Below are positions 10,440-20,339 of a stretch of DNA of 64,000 bases, in pieces. The notes beneath the pieces were generated by a model that saw only the letters and a program-made list of their open reading frames with translations, was not told the DNA's origin and did no database searches. Each line of letters starts with the position of its first letter. The first letter of the stretch is position 1. This DNA is from Branchipolynoe longqiensis. Taxonomy: Eukaryota; Annelida; Polychaeta; Phyllodocida; Polynoidae. The position numbers were made by a program, and so were the translations under genes. The stretch covers positions 57,314,917 through 57,378,916 of the forward strand of contig CM059198.1 in the NCBI GenBank assembly GCA_030323885.1, in the 5' to 3' direction.

Positions 10440-10886
10440 CCCTTTTTGGTTGATTGTGCGATTCGGTCCAAACCCTCCTCGAATCAAACCAATGACTTAG
10501 AAATTAATACGTGTCACTTCCAAGCCAGGTGCTCAGCATCATTAGGATATGGCAAGTCTGGGGAAGAGTCGGTGTTGTTTGGCTCAGTATCAGGACAATG
10601 TTACTTAGTGTGATATCAGAGGTCATGGTGCTAGCAGCGTTGCTTCCCAGTGAGGCAGCACTATAAAGCAACCATGAGTGCACATTGTTGCAAGTTGGTA
10701 CCCATCCTGATATTACCGTAGATGTTGCCAGGACGTAAAACGCCAGCAGCCACCCAGCTACATATCCAATGCAGCACTATAAAGCAACCATGAGTGCACA
10801 TTGTTGCAAGTTGGTACCCATCCTGATATTACCGTAGATGTTGCCAGGACGTAAAACTCCAGCAGCCAAACCAGCTACAGATCCAA
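10440..10886 (+). repeat. SINE with a 116-bp tandem duplication of its tail
   Basis: A decayed SINE (CAAACCAATGACTTAGAAATT, body, tail) carries its last 116 bp twice: 10655-10770 and 10771-10886. The two halves differ at only a few bases (for example CATATCC versus AGATCC), while the rest of the SINE is much more diverged from the family. The duplication is therefore far younger than the insertion. Confidence 0.85.
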
Positions 10887-11385
10887 TGCTGTACCACACA
10901 GCAATGGCTAAGCAAACCCAGTACTGCTTACCTGGAACTTCTCAAAGAGGGCATCACAAGCTATCGTGACGTCATGGACCAATTCATAGCCTCACATACT
11001 AACACTTCAAACCGAAAAGAGTGGTTAATATGAGATCTTCAGTGTGGGGTTTCCTGAATCAGCGATCGATGATAGTCGTTCATAATTGATGTCCTTCTGT
11101 CCATGTCCATTCCCGCCGCAAGATCAAACTCACGGTTCACCAACTCTAAAACTGACAATTAACCTGGTGGTGTTTTTTTTTGTAAATGCAAGTTAAGCCG
11201 AAGCTGAGTTGTAAAGACTTCTATTTCATATGGTATGCAGGTATTGCAGGTATTGCACCACTTCAGGGAGTTTGATGCCACTGCCCTGCAGAGTTGTAAA
11301 CCACTGCCTTGTGGCACAGGTTCTTGACAGAACTGAAGGCTAAGGGAGGAAACACTAAACAGAAAACCATGTCACTGTGGCAGCA
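10887..11385. other. Non-genic, nothing recognised
   Basis: I see no gene, RNA or repeat that I can assign. There is a T run at 11173-11181 and a short duplication of GGTATTGCA near 11240. Composition is ordinary. Confidence 0.4.
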
Positions 11386-11672
11386 TTAGAGGCGGTTGAT
11401 GTATAGAACTCCCAACATCTCCCGACCAGCCACTGCAGGGACAAATAGTTTTGCACCTGTCTTGACATGTTCTTGCAGGTGTGAATCCTCTATTTGCTCC
11501 CCGAGAGAGTGCTGCTGGTAACTTGCAAAAGCCAGCAGCACTTCAACACTTTTGCAGGCAGCGTTCATGAAATGTACATCACTCTCACAGCAGAGAGCTA
11601 AATGGAGAGCAGCAGTCAAGTAATGAAAGCAGTCTTTGTTGCATCGCAACCGACTGCATGATGATGATGACA
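11386..11672 (+). mobile_element. Chimeric LINE-tail derivative, plus strand
   Basis: It starts AGGCGGTTGATGTATAGAAC, runs through the 195-bp module (CTATTTGCTCCCCGAGAGAG), and joins the LINE tail at ATCACTCTCACAGCAGAGAG. It ends CATGATGATGATGAC. The junction with the LINE part is closer to the 3' end than in the copies at 4082 and 41020. A 95-codon open frame on the minus strand is not conserved as protein. Confidence 0.75.
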
Positions 11673-12261
11673 TACAGAGTATAACCTGAGTTATGCAGAC
11701 TTATATTCCACTGCTCTTTGTCTTTTACTAGGAAAGTCAAGCGACGGGCTAGGTAGCCACAAGCATACAGTGTTCGGTTTTACTTGAGCAGTGTTCAGAC
11801 CCATGGGTTTCTAATCTTGAAGGTCATTCACCTTCGCTTCCCGTTGGCGACTTGGCAAATTACACTTTGTCATGTCATTATTCAATATTTTATAAATATA
11901 TATATATATTTAGTGTTGGGTATAATTAATATTCCCACAGGGTTGTCACCTTCCCACTCTCCCCTCCACATCCACCTTCCCAACACCCAGTGGCTGTCCC
12001 TGGCGGCTAGGAAAGGAGGAAGGTGTGTTGATGTTCTGATGGACTGGAAATGCAAAGTAAAAAGAGAAAACAATAAACAAAAACATACATAAATACAAAA
12101 TAAAAATGGCTGCGGTTTGTTGTGTATTGTTCGTCGGCCATTGATACCAGCTCTGCGTGTGAATATCCCCATGGGGGCAAGCAGTCACATGACCGTGACC
12201 TACTTAGCGGGTGCAGCGGCGTAAATGAAAATGCTGATTTTGCTATTTGCGTTGTTTTTTG
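11673..12261. other. Dispersed repeat E and AT-rich sequence
   Basis: Positions about 11690-11800 match 15872-15975; both contain GGGCTAGGTAGCCACAAGCA and an upstream CAGACTTATATT. A short TA repeat lies at 11893-11910 and an A-rich patch at 12050-12105. Nothing else is recognised. Confidence 0.45.
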
Positions 12262-12905
12262 TTGTTCTTTCTTCGTTGGGGATTCTATGCCCTAGCAACA
12301 TCTAAGAGTATATCCGGATAGGCACTGACTTGTGACAGTGTGCACCCATCGTGACTTTATAGTGCTGCCCAACTGGGAGACCAGGGCCACATTCAGGCTC
12401 CATCTCAGAGGCGCCTCGGCGACGTTGCGGCGATGCTTTTTGGCCTATTTGCGTTCAGGGTGCGTCTCGGCGACGTCTCGGCGATGCCTCCCTTTTCAAT
12501 CAGGAGACAAAAAGCGCCTCAAAAATGGCCACCGTGTCCAGTGGTTTCAGCGATTCACAGTGCAGCTTTTCCATTGCAAATGGCCGCCACCTATGGGGGC
12601 GGCCATTTTCGAGACAATAAACTGCCTTTGCCGTTCAGACTAGCGTGACGTCAGGCCCGTCGCCGAGGCGCCTCCGAGACGGAGCCTGAATGCGGCCCAG
12701 GCCATCGTCACCCCTGGCACGATTTCCCAATCAGTCACCTTATCCTCATACTGAGCTAACCAGTCCTTGTGATATCCTATTAATATGACACCCCAAGGTA
12801 GGCAGTGACAAGTAACAATTTTGCAAACCACAGGTTTGACTCAGGCGGATTTCAAACTCCCAACCTTCCACACGGGAAGCATTCGCTCTACTGAGTCGAT
12901 CACCA
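12262..12905 (-). repeat. SINE (type A) split by the Harbinger-like MITE
   Basis: The minus-strand SINE tail and body lie at 12262-12384, and the rest of the body and head at 12698-12905 (CAGGCGGATTTCAAACTCCC near box B). The MITE at 12385-12697 sits in the CTGGTCTCCCAGT motif of the SINE. Removing the MITE and one CAG restores the normal family sequence, which proves the element limits. Confidence 0.85.
12385..12697. mobile_element. 313-bp Harbinger-like MITE, copy 2
   Basis: It is the same length and order as the element at 4578-4890. Its ends are GGCCACATTCAGGCTCCATC and GGAGCCTGAATGCGGCC, and the target duplication is CAG (12382-12384 and 12698-12700). Both copies inserted into SINEs in a context that reads CTGGTC on one strand. 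The internal inverted pair around ATGGCCGCC is also kept. No protein is encoded. Confidence 0.85.
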
Positions 12906-13000
12906 GATCCGGTTTCAGTTGTGTCATATCTAAATCGGAAGTTCTTCTTAGTGAAAGCGTCACTTCTGAGATAGCACCATTGGTGGCGAGGGTAAGCAAA

Positions 13001-13955
13001 CTGGTGTAGCAGGAAATCGCAAACCCTGTAAATCGCAAACCCCCACTTGTGATTTCCTAGGAAATCGCAAACCCCCATGCCATATATGGGCATGGGGGGT
13101 TTGCGATTTCCTAGGAAATCGCATATCCCCCCTGGAGATCGCAAACCCCCCATTCGGCGGCGGCGGCGGCGGCGATTTGTTTACTTTACGTTCGTCGATT
13201 CGAAAATATAACTGTTAATATCTCCGCCGTTACGGCGGTAGTCTGAACTGAGAGTAGTAATTATGTGTGGTCTCTGTGGCCTAGTGGTTAGAGTGTAGGA
13301 CTTGTGATCAGAAGTTGTTTGGTTGTGTTGGTTCAAACCCCATTCACAGCAGAACTTTTTTTTATATTAAAAAAAAACAACGTTTTTCATCTATATCTGT
13401 TTCTCATTGAACTATGCAATGTAATTGTACTAACATATATTTCACATTACACAAATATATTTCCTCATTGCACTTCTCTAAAGAAGATTGAAAATACCTC
13501 AGTATTACCCCCAACTACTAACTAGGTCACTCTCCTGTACACCACCAAGTGGAAAAGTTCAGTACTAAGCATGCACCACCCCTGTGGCACACATCTGAAC
13601 TATTTCCGAGTTCGTTTGTTTTCCACGCGGCGGATATCTGGCCACTAATATCTCCGCCGTTACGGCGGTAGCGACGTCGATGCGGCGGCGATTTGTTTAC
13701 ATTACGTTCGGCGATTAATATCGCTGCCAATGCAGCGGTAGCCTTAATAACGCTTCGAATTTAGGGTTAATTTAATGAAATTTCACGATTTGAGTATGTA
13801 ATTCTGTTAAATATGGTCGCATTGAATAGATTTGGCCCGAATCGGTCCCAAAACAGAGGGGGGTTTGCGATTTCCAGGGGGGATTTGTGATTTCCTAGTA
13901 AATCGCAAACCCCAGGGTGTGCAATTTCCAGGGGTTTGCGATTTACTGCCACACC
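13001..13955. mobile_element. Composite inverted-repeat element with GCGATTTCC motifs
   Basis: The left end GTGTAGCAGGAAATCGCAAA and the right end TTTGCGATTTACTGCCACAC are inverted. Each end holds further copies of AAATCGCAAACCCCC in both orientations, including a palindrome around 13050-13125. Inside, GCCGTTACGGCGGTAG occurs twice (about 13226 and 13656), and GGCGGCGATTTGTTTAC twice. A tRNA-like segment sits in the middle (13268-13350). This is probably a non-autonomous DNA element; its class is unknown and no target duplication was found. Confidence 0.55.
13268..13355 (+). repeat. tRNA-like segment ending in a T run
   Basis: TGGCCTAGTGGTTAGAGTG resembles a Pol III box A region and GTTGGTTCAAACCCC a box B. 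A run of T at 13346-13353 could act as a Pol III stop. I could not draw a full cloverleaf by eye, so I treat it as a tRNA-derived SINE head or pseudo-tRNA rather than a working tRNA gene. Confidence 0.4.
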
Positions 13956-13984
13956 GGGTATGGTGTTGTCCAGCGTCCGGTGGG

Positions 13985-14115
13985 TGGGTTTGTTTGTTTG
14001 TTGTTGCTTTACGTCCTAGCAACATCTAAGGTCATGTCAGGACAGGAAGCGACTTGTGACAGTGCACACGCGTGACACATTGATAGTGTTGCCCCACTGG
14101 GAGACAAGGCTGACT
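13985..14115 (-). repeat. SINE 3' part, minus strand
   Basis: GTTTGTTTGTTGTTGCTTTA and CGTCCTAGCAACATCTAAGG are the reverse of the SINE tail. They are followed by the CACTCTGTCACAAG-like block and CCCCACTGGGAGAC. The head is absent, which suggests 5' truncation. Confidence 0.8.
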
Positions 14116-14269
14116 TACATGTTGCGTCCTAGCGGTGGTACCCCTCTGTCGCCGAATACAGGAATGTCTTTTCTGACAGTTGTATTGTCAAATCACATAT
14201 TTGAACCAATCATCCAAGCATAATTGATGAAAGTGCACATTTCTTCAAGAGGGTTATTATTGTACTGGC

Positions 14270-14440
14270 GGGTGATTAAATGTGAAATATTGCGCATAGA
14301 GCAGGAATCAAACCCACATCTCTTGCATTCGGGGCCGGTAGGCTAATAATTACACCGATCAGGCTCCCTGAGGTGACCACCCTCTTCACGCCTATCTGTC
14401 TATGTGGCTCCTTGCCTGAGAGGTCAGTTCAGACTACATT
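14270..14440 (-). repeat. Repeat family S2, tRNA-like part, minus strand
   Basis: The minus strand shows GGAGCCTGATCGGTGTAATTATTAGCC (in family form GGTGTGATGGTTGGCACACTGG), then GAGATGTGGGTTTGATTCC. These match the copies at 40263, 55803 and 56115. The stretch TATGTGGCTCCTTGCCTGAG is the start of the family read backwards. Confidence 0.6.
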
Positions 14441-14495
14441 GCAAGACAAATGCATTATCGCCTTGTTTATCTGATATAAGATGTGCAGTCCGTGG

Positions 14496-14672
14496 CAGGG
14501 CAGGGTCAGGATAGGGCAGGACAGGGCAGGGCAGGGCAGGGCAGGGCAGGGCAGGGCAGCGCAGGGCAGAGCAGGGCAGGGCAGGGCAAGGCAGGACAGG
14601 ACAGGGAAGGGCAGGGCAGGGCAGGGCAGGGAAGAGAACGGAAGGGCAGGGCAGGGCAGGGCAGGGCAGGGC
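14496..14672 (+). repeat. (GGCAG)n pentanucleotide array
   Basis: About 35 units of GGCAG or near variants, such as GGACA and GGAAG, form an uninterrupted array. The plus strand has regular GGG runs spaced by two bases, so it could form stable G-quadruplexes. Reading frames of about 90-100 codons on both strands (Gly-Arg-Ala-Gly or Cys-Pro-Ala-Leu repeats) follow from the repeat and are not genes. Confidence 0.9.
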
Positions 14673-16284
14673 CAGGGGAGATGTCAGGCGGTTGTGGTTC
14701 ACTTAGGGCCACAGTGGCAATCAGGTCATAGCGCCCGAGGTCATGGCTGCAGATGACGTCACGGCACACCTGGCTGCCTGCCTGATGATACCCGTGGGAA
14801 TGCTGCATAAATAATGCCCGGCTCTACGCAGGCGCACTCAGATTGAGGCTTGTGGGGGCGGGGTGGAGGGGGGGGGGGGCAGAAGGGGGTGGATAGTAAG
14901 GGGTGGGACTTGGGGTGAGCGGGTGGAGGGACGGGGCGAGTTAGGGGAATGGGGAACTGAGGAGATGGGAAATGGGAGAGCGGAAGGTCAGGGGTCGGGA
15001 GAGATGCCGATGGAGCAGACGGATGTTGTAATATATATATATATGTACAAGTGAACACTTCAAGGTAGTTATTGCAAATGCATTAATATACATTGCAGAT
15101 GGGCTGGGGAAGAGTAGTGGAACGGAGAGGAGAAGAAGGGAGAGGGGTGTGAGGATATGGGCAGGTGAGGAGATGGGAGATGGGAGAGCGAATTTGTGAG
15201 GAATGGGGTAGTTGGGGGAGGTGCGAAGACACCATTATAGATGGGTTAGGAAAGGGGAGAGCGAAGGAGGGTTCAGATGGTAGAGGCTAGTGGGAGGGGA
15301 GGGGGTAGGGGAATGGTGGGGGCAGAGGAGATGGGATAGCGAAATGTGTTGGGGGTGTGGATATGCGATAGGTGAGGACAGAGCAAATGGGAGGATGTAA
15401 TATGTAGCTGGACATTTCATGTTCTGTACTGAATGTAACTGCATTGTCAATGTTGATCTCAACATGGGTAATTTAACCCGCAAAACATGTACACTGCATT
15501 CTATGGACGAAACCATTGGCACCATCTATATTCTAACCGGGAACTAATAATATGTGCTGATTGAGCTGCCACCTGGTGTAATTTACTTATAACTAATCGA
15601 TTACGTGGCAACTTTATGAACACTTCCACCAGAGCACCTGGAGTGGGAGGACGTGTCCATAAGGTTCAGGTTTACCGTCCCTCCCACCCAGCTATATAGT
15701 GTTCATTGGGTTAGTGTCTGGTATCCTCAAACTATTGACCAACAAATCACAAATCAAGAATAATGTAACAAGTAAGACAAATTTAATAAATGCCACTTTA
15801 TACTGTACTTGTGTTGCGTTGGTTGAATTAACATACAGTGGTGGGATGGGAATGTGGAGAGGGATGGAGAGTCCAGACTTATATTGCACTGCTCTTTGCC
15901 TTTAACTGGGAATGCTAATCGCCGGGCTAGGTAGCCACAAGCATACATTGTTATGTCATCGGTTTGACGCGATCAGTGGGAGGGGAGTGGGGTAGGGGAA
16001 TGGGGAGGTGAGGGAATGGGAGATGCGAGAGGTGTAGGGGTGTGAGGATCGAGGAAGTGCGGATAGAGCAGAGGTTATGTTGTTATAAACAAGTGGACAC
16101 TTCAAGGTATGTAGTGCGACTGAATCGCCATGCATTGTCGATGTTGCTCGCAACATGGGTAATCAAACAAGGCGGAGTCGGATCCCTTTCAGTGGCCGCT
16201 GGCGCCACCTATATTAAAACTCTAGCAGTAATATGTACATCAACGTCTACCGACTCGCGGGTCTTTTCAAACTAAGCAGTAACC
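14673..16284. repeat. Purine-rich blocks with diverged duplicate segments
   Basis: Three related segments can be seen. All have G/A-rich sequence of the type GAGATGGGAGATGGGAGAGC, then AAGTGAACACTTCAAGGTA or a variant, then a block with CATTGTCAATGTTGATCTCAACATGGGTAA, and lastly CACCTATATT or a variant. The best pairs are about 15400-15550 versus 16075-16240, and 15040-15100 versus 16085-16130. A piece of repeat E lies at 15872-15975. No gene is apparent. Confidence 0.55.
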
Positions 16285-16620
16285 ATGCTAGAGGTGGCGG
16301 ACGTGCATATGTAAATAAATATGACGTCGACAGACGAAAACCGATACAAAATAGTGAGAATTTGGCAGGATCAGGCTGGCTAGCTAGTATATAAGGCAGG
16401 CGAAACCTGAACTTGGGCCGTACAACCTTGGTGCCGGATGGTGATGGACAATCTACTCTGCCATCCCGCCCACCCTACAATGAGAGACTAAAACTATAGG
16501 GTTAAAGCATCTCGGGGCCTTCCCTCTCATTATACTCAGGCGTGTGTGATTGACAATTTGTTCATTCAATAAATCCAAATATATACCATTTATCCGTGTC
16601 CGCGTTGTTCAATTAGAGAT
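16285..16620 (+). promoter_or_regulatory. TATA box to AATAAA segment, LTR- or promoter-like
   Basis: TATATAAGG at 16388-16396 is followed 172 bp further on by AATAAA at 16568-16573, with no sizeable open frame between. A TATA box and a poly(A) signal at this spacing suggest an LTR (R region between them). No TG/CA ends or flanking duplication were found, so a small non-coding transcript is also possible. Confidence 0.25.
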
Positions 16621-17272
16621 AGGAATAGAAAGGGGTCATGAATGGAGAACTCCGATAGGAGATGGGAGAGGGATGGGAGGGGATAGTAAAGGGGGGGTGG
16701 CGTTGGGCGAGGGCACCAACAGAAGAATAGGGTGGAGGCTAGTGTTGTATGGGTGTAGGGTGTAGGGAGCTGGGACAAGGAAGTTGGAGCGGGAGAGGGG
16801 AGGATAGAGGAGGAAGTTGGAAGGGGAGAGAGGATAGGGATAGGATATGCCAGAAGGGGGAGGGAGAGGGGAAAGGTGCATGTATTTCTGTGAATTGAAA
16901 GGGAAGGGGCATGGATAGTTGGGAAAGGTTTCCTTCTGGCGATGATGTGGGGAGAAGGGAGGAGGATGGAGACGGCAGGGGTGTGTGTTTGTGTGAATGT
17001 GGAAGTCGTGATGTGTGGAGGGTGGGGATATGTGTGTGTGTGTGTGTGCATGTCGATAGGTGATGAGGAGAAGGATGGTGAGGCGTGTGTGGGAAGTGTG
17101 AGGGGGTGGGGAATGGGAGTGAGTATTGGTGGAGGGGTGTGACGCGGAGATGGTGTGTGTGTGGGAGGCTGTGTTGTGCCTACGTCGTCAAGCAGATAAT
17201 GAGAGAGAGGTGGGATGTCGTGAGTGAGACAAGAGGTAGGTGAGTTTTTGACAATACAATATGGTGGCTCAG
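16621..17272. other. Purine-rich and TG-rich simple sequence
   Basis: Positions 16640-16900 are rich in GGGA runs and 16980-17160 in TG repeats. The complementary strand therefore gives a 239-codon open frame of Pro, Ser, Thr and His. That frame has no domain, signal or splice context, and I do not call it a gene. Confidence 0.6.
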
Positions 17273-17400
17273 AGTGGATGGCCGAATGAGTTGGGGGTAT
17301 CCCTCCCATTGTGGTAGGTTGTTCGATTCAAACCACTGACCGGGTTAAATCAATGACTTAAAAACTTAATACGCGTCACTACCTAGCAAGCAGCAGTGGA
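17273..17400 (+). repeat. SINE head fragment, type B
   Basis: GGATGGCCGAATGAGTTGGG is the box A region of the type B head. It is followed by TTCGATTCAAACC, then AATCAATGACTTAAAAACTT and CGTCACTACCTAGCAAGC. The copy stops within the body. Confidence 0.7.
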
Positions 17401-17651
17401 AAGAGCAGAAACCGTGATTTAAATTAGTACGTCCTTATCCACTAGTGTCCCTTGTTATAGTCGTGTGACCGCTTACTTCTTGTCATGTGTCGGCCCAAGT
17501 AGTCTGGACCACCCGCTTCTGTGTACATGACCTCTGCTCATATCAGTAGTATCTCTGAAGGAGCATGTAGGTTAATTATAATGTTAACAGTTTAGCATGT
17601 CTTCCTGGAAGCGAGAACTTCTTTGAAGTTAGCAATTAAACATGGGTATGT
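17401..17651. other. Non-genic, nothing recognised
   Basis: No gene, RNA or known repeat is seen between the SINE head and the following MITE. Confidence 0.4.
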
Positions 17652-17914
17652 ATATGAGCTTGTCTCAAAAGGTGATAACTCTTTTTTTGTGTGTCCATTG
17701 TAACGATTGAGGCAAAACAGCATAGAAACAGATACACTGAAAACACAAGGACATTTGCTTCAAATCCATATGTATTCTATTGGGATTACGAAACACCACA
17801 TAAAAAACAAATCAGTTTATCCTGAGCAAATGCATAAGAAGATAGTATGTTGATTGTTACAATGGACAAAGTTTTGTCCCATATTGCTTAGCAGCTTTTG
17901 AGACAGTCTCATAT
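17652..17914. mobile_element. 263-bp palindromic MITE
   Basis: The ends ATATGAGCTTGTCTCAAAAG and CTTTTGAGACAGTCTCATAT are inverted and match at 18 of 20 positions. A second inverted pair lies further in, GTCCATTGTAAC (about 17692) and GTTACAATGGAC (about 17855). It is short and AT-rich with no coding capacity, and only one copy is seen in this window. A TA-targeting Tc1/mariner-type origin is possible. Confidence 0.65.
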
Positions 17915-17954
17915 GGGAGTAAGGAGGGGTGGTGTGAGCCGTGGCGGAAAGGTT

Positions 17955-18212
17955 GGTTGGTTGGTTCTTTGGGTTTTACATCCTAGGAACATATATATAT
18001 CAGGGCGGGTACCGACTTCTAACAGTGTGCATTTCTGGTATCTTTATAGTGCTGCCCCACCGGGAGACCTTGGTCACTGGCACCATGACCCGATATCCAT
18101 GAAGTCACATTAGCCAGATACCGAGCTAACCAGTCCGTGCCCTATCCTATTAATGCCTAGCGCCAGGCTAGGTAGTGACAAGTATAAATTGTGTAAGGTA
18201 TTGCTTTGACTG
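17955..18212 (-). repeat. SINE, minus strand, no clear head
   Basis: The tail side reads GGTTGGTTGGTTCTTTGGG, TTTTACATCCTAGGAACATA, then the normal body backwards to CAAGTATAAATTGTGTAAGG. The head is missing or replaced by AACCTATATTTACAACAACA. The (ACA)n run at 18229-18243 beside it may be the tail of another retroposon. Confidence 0.75.
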
Positions 18213-18308
18213 GAATAACCTATATTTACAACAACAACAACAAAATGTTGGCGCATGACGATGTTGGCCTGGTGATATTAATAGTAATATCGGCTCTTCT
18301 TCTTTCAG

Positions 18309-18436
18309 GTTATTCACCCATATAAACAACCGTGGACGTACAAATGGGACTATTTCCGCGCGGAGGCTTCTTCTGTCCCACCACATCACAACTTCCGCCT
18401 TCGGTTGTGCCAATGGCGCCACCTGCGTGGCGACTG
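18309..18436 (+). CDS. Weak candidate exon between splice-like sites
   Basis: The segment is preceded by a good acceptor (GGCTCTTCTTCTTTCAG) and followed by a donor-like CTG|GTGAGAAC. Two of three forward frames are open throughout; one starts Val-Ile-His-Pro-Tyr-Lys. It is richer in CpG than its surroundings. I do not recognise the peptide, and 128 bp of GC-rich DNA is often open by chance. There are no partner exons that I can identify. I rate it as unlikely but worth testing. Confidence 0.12.
18415..18430 (-). promoter_or_regulatory. CTCF-like motif (imperfect)
   Basis: The minus strand reads CCACGCAGGTGGCGCC, close to the CTCF core (CCASYAGRKGGCRS) with about 12 of 14 positions in the best register. 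It lies 38 bp from a better match at 18469-18484. This is a motif match by eye only. Confidence 0.25.
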
Positions 18437-18468
18437 GTGAGAACCGGAAGTGCGGACGCCACCCATAG

Positions 18469-18484
18469 TGCTGCCCTCTGGTGG
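18469..18484 (-). promoter_or_regulatory. CTCF-like motif
   Basis: The minus strand reads CCACCAGAGGGCAGCA, which fits the animal CTCF core at every defined position. CTCF is present in most bilaterians and binds such sites to organise chromatin. It has not been shown to be bound here. Confidence 0.35.
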
Positions 18485-18572
18485 GTTGCTGACTTCTCGT
18501 GTGAGTACAGTTCAGTGTTTTTATTTAAATATAAATATAGTTGTCTATTCTATCAGTGGCATGGCCCTACTA

Positions 18573-18930
18573 TCCAAGCCCGGCGATAATACAGTTAGTT
18601 ATAATGTGCTGTAAAAGCAATTATATGAGTATAATTATATGGAAACCGAGTATCTATAACAGTTCATATCAACCTGACACTATAACAACTAACTGACACT
18701 CCTCGACTGATCGACATGTCAGGCCTTGTGTCATGTCTCCTGGTCCTGCTCTCCCAGCCCTGCGATAATACAGTTATGTATTATGTGCTGTATACAAAAT
18801 TATATGAGTCTAATTATCTGAAAACCGATTCTTTATGACAGGTCATATCAAACTGACACTTCACCAACTAACTGCCACTCCTCCTAGCATCGATTGGTCA
18901 GGCCTTCTGCCTCGCCTGGTGGCACCACGT
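18573..18930 (+). repeat. Diverged tandem duplication, about 180 bp
   Basis: The two halves share GCGATAATACAGTTA, TTATATGAGT, TCATATCAA, CTGACACT, CAACTAACTG, CCACTCCTC and GTCAGGCCTT in the same order, offset by about 180 bp (GCGATAAT at 18583 and 18762). Divergence is considerable, so the duplication is old. No function is visible. Confidence 0.7.
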
Positions 18931-19794
18931 GGCGTATTGCTCCTCCCCTAGCACTGCCTCACCCTTGTACAACTTGCTCCATATTGAAGTCTGATAGTGT
19001 CACCAGCAGCTTGTGCATGTGCGCTGAAATGACAATATTATCCATTTCAAGACTTCCATAATGGTTCTACTTAAAAACTGCCATATGGTATACTTTAAGC
19101 TAAATCTGCTGATGTTTCGAGTCTACTAATATAAAATATTGCTTATATGTGGCAATGCGTAGAGCAGCGTTCGAAATAAGGTTGGTCCGCTTCAGCTTTT
19201 CCGTTGGGCAAGTGAACATTATGGACTGAACAACATGTATTTTGGGATTGTATTTGCTTTCTTTTATATAATACATACAGATATGCCTACATCAATGCAT
19301 ATCAGATGACAAATGGGGAAAAGTGAAAATTCAGGCAGACAATTACAAATCACACCAGACTTGTCTTCTGGACAACTGAAACATTTTGCTTATTTCCATT
19401 ACTGTATGATGAGATTGAACATGACCATACCTCTGCAGTTTGCATATGTTGACAATCATCAGAAAATGTGTGTGTGGTCAAATTGCCTGTTGGATCTTGG
19501 CACAAACTCGCTTGTTGTCAACATAGTCTTTGTATGATGGGCGTAGTAGTGTATTTTTCTTTGGAGCTCCGCTGTGGCGGTCCATGATTGACAAACATAC
19601 AGGACATGTGACAAGGTAGTGTATCAGTCCTATCTTGGAGCTGGGGCAAATACTCTTGTCAAACCAAACTGGTTTAAGCCTTGTCAATGGTGCCGTTGTA
19701 TGTAATATCGTAGAGCATCTGGTCAAAAGCCTAGTTTAGATAAAATACCAACACCAGTGAATAGAGTTGGTACCCCGATCTGTGGCTGTACAAG
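18931..19794. other. Non-genic, two short unassigned open frames
   Basis: A 74-codon frame (19313-19537, plus) and an 82-codon frame (19478-19726, minus) overlap each other here. Neither has a domain I recognise. The minus-strand frame could be the remains of a transposon protein, but I cannot support that. No other feature was found. Confidence 0.35.
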
Positions 19795-19975
19795 TAGGTA
19801 CGAAAATGCAATACAGACAAGAAGAATGAAAAAGTAAGAGTGAAGAGAGTAAGGAAAACACCAGCTCTTTTATAGTACATATGTTCTCTGGTAGGGTGTC
19901 AGACCACCCCGGTCACCTAATAGGAGAACAGCAACTGGTAGTCAGCCCACCACCAGTGGTTGCCTGGCCACAACC
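19795..19975 (-). mobile_element. Diverged LTR-like fragment, minus strand
   Basis: AATACAGACAAGAAGAATGA, AAGAGAGTAAGG, CAGCTCTTTTATAGTACAT and CCCACCACCAGTGGTTGCC follow the same order as the minus-strand copy at 39557-39930. It is shorter and more diverged. Open frames across it are accidental. Confidence 0.4.
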
Positions 19976-20125
19976 AACCATGCTATGGTTGCTCCTTACA
20001 GCCTGATTGTCTTGACCCATACTGGATTGTGTTGATCCCTACTCAGGTCCTCAGTGCCACTGCATTCCACCTGCCAGCACTCACTATGCCATCCACATGG
20101 AACTCAGCTATAACCCAACAAATAC

Positions 20126-20168
20126 ATATATATATATATATATATACATATAAATACATATACATACA
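20126..20168. repeat. TATATA/CATA microsatellite
   Basis: A (TA)n run flows into CATATACATACA-type sequence. It is simple sequence only. Confidence 0.8.
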
Positions 20169-20339
20169 AGCTCAACTGGCTAGGCATACAAATTACACAT
20201 CACATAATAGCACTCCCCCGCCACCTGCCGTATATCGGAATATTTTACAATTTGTTCTAGGGTGCAGTACTGCCAGGCGATGCACCCCCACCCTCCAATA
20301 TCCTGAAGAATGGATGTGGACTTGAGTGCCAGATTGATA

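Noticed and set aside
13268..13355. Functional tRNA gene
   Set aside because: Box-like motifs exist, but I could not form acceptor and anticodon stems, and it lies inside a repeat element.
16590..17309. 239-codon minus-strand frame, Pro/Ser/His-rich
   Set aside because: It is due to the purine-rich plus strand. It has no start context, domain or splice signal, and composition changes with the simple repeats.
19478..19726. Possible transposase fragment on the minus strand
   Set aside because: The 82-codon peptide shows no catalytic motif or recognisable family, and adjacent frames have stops.
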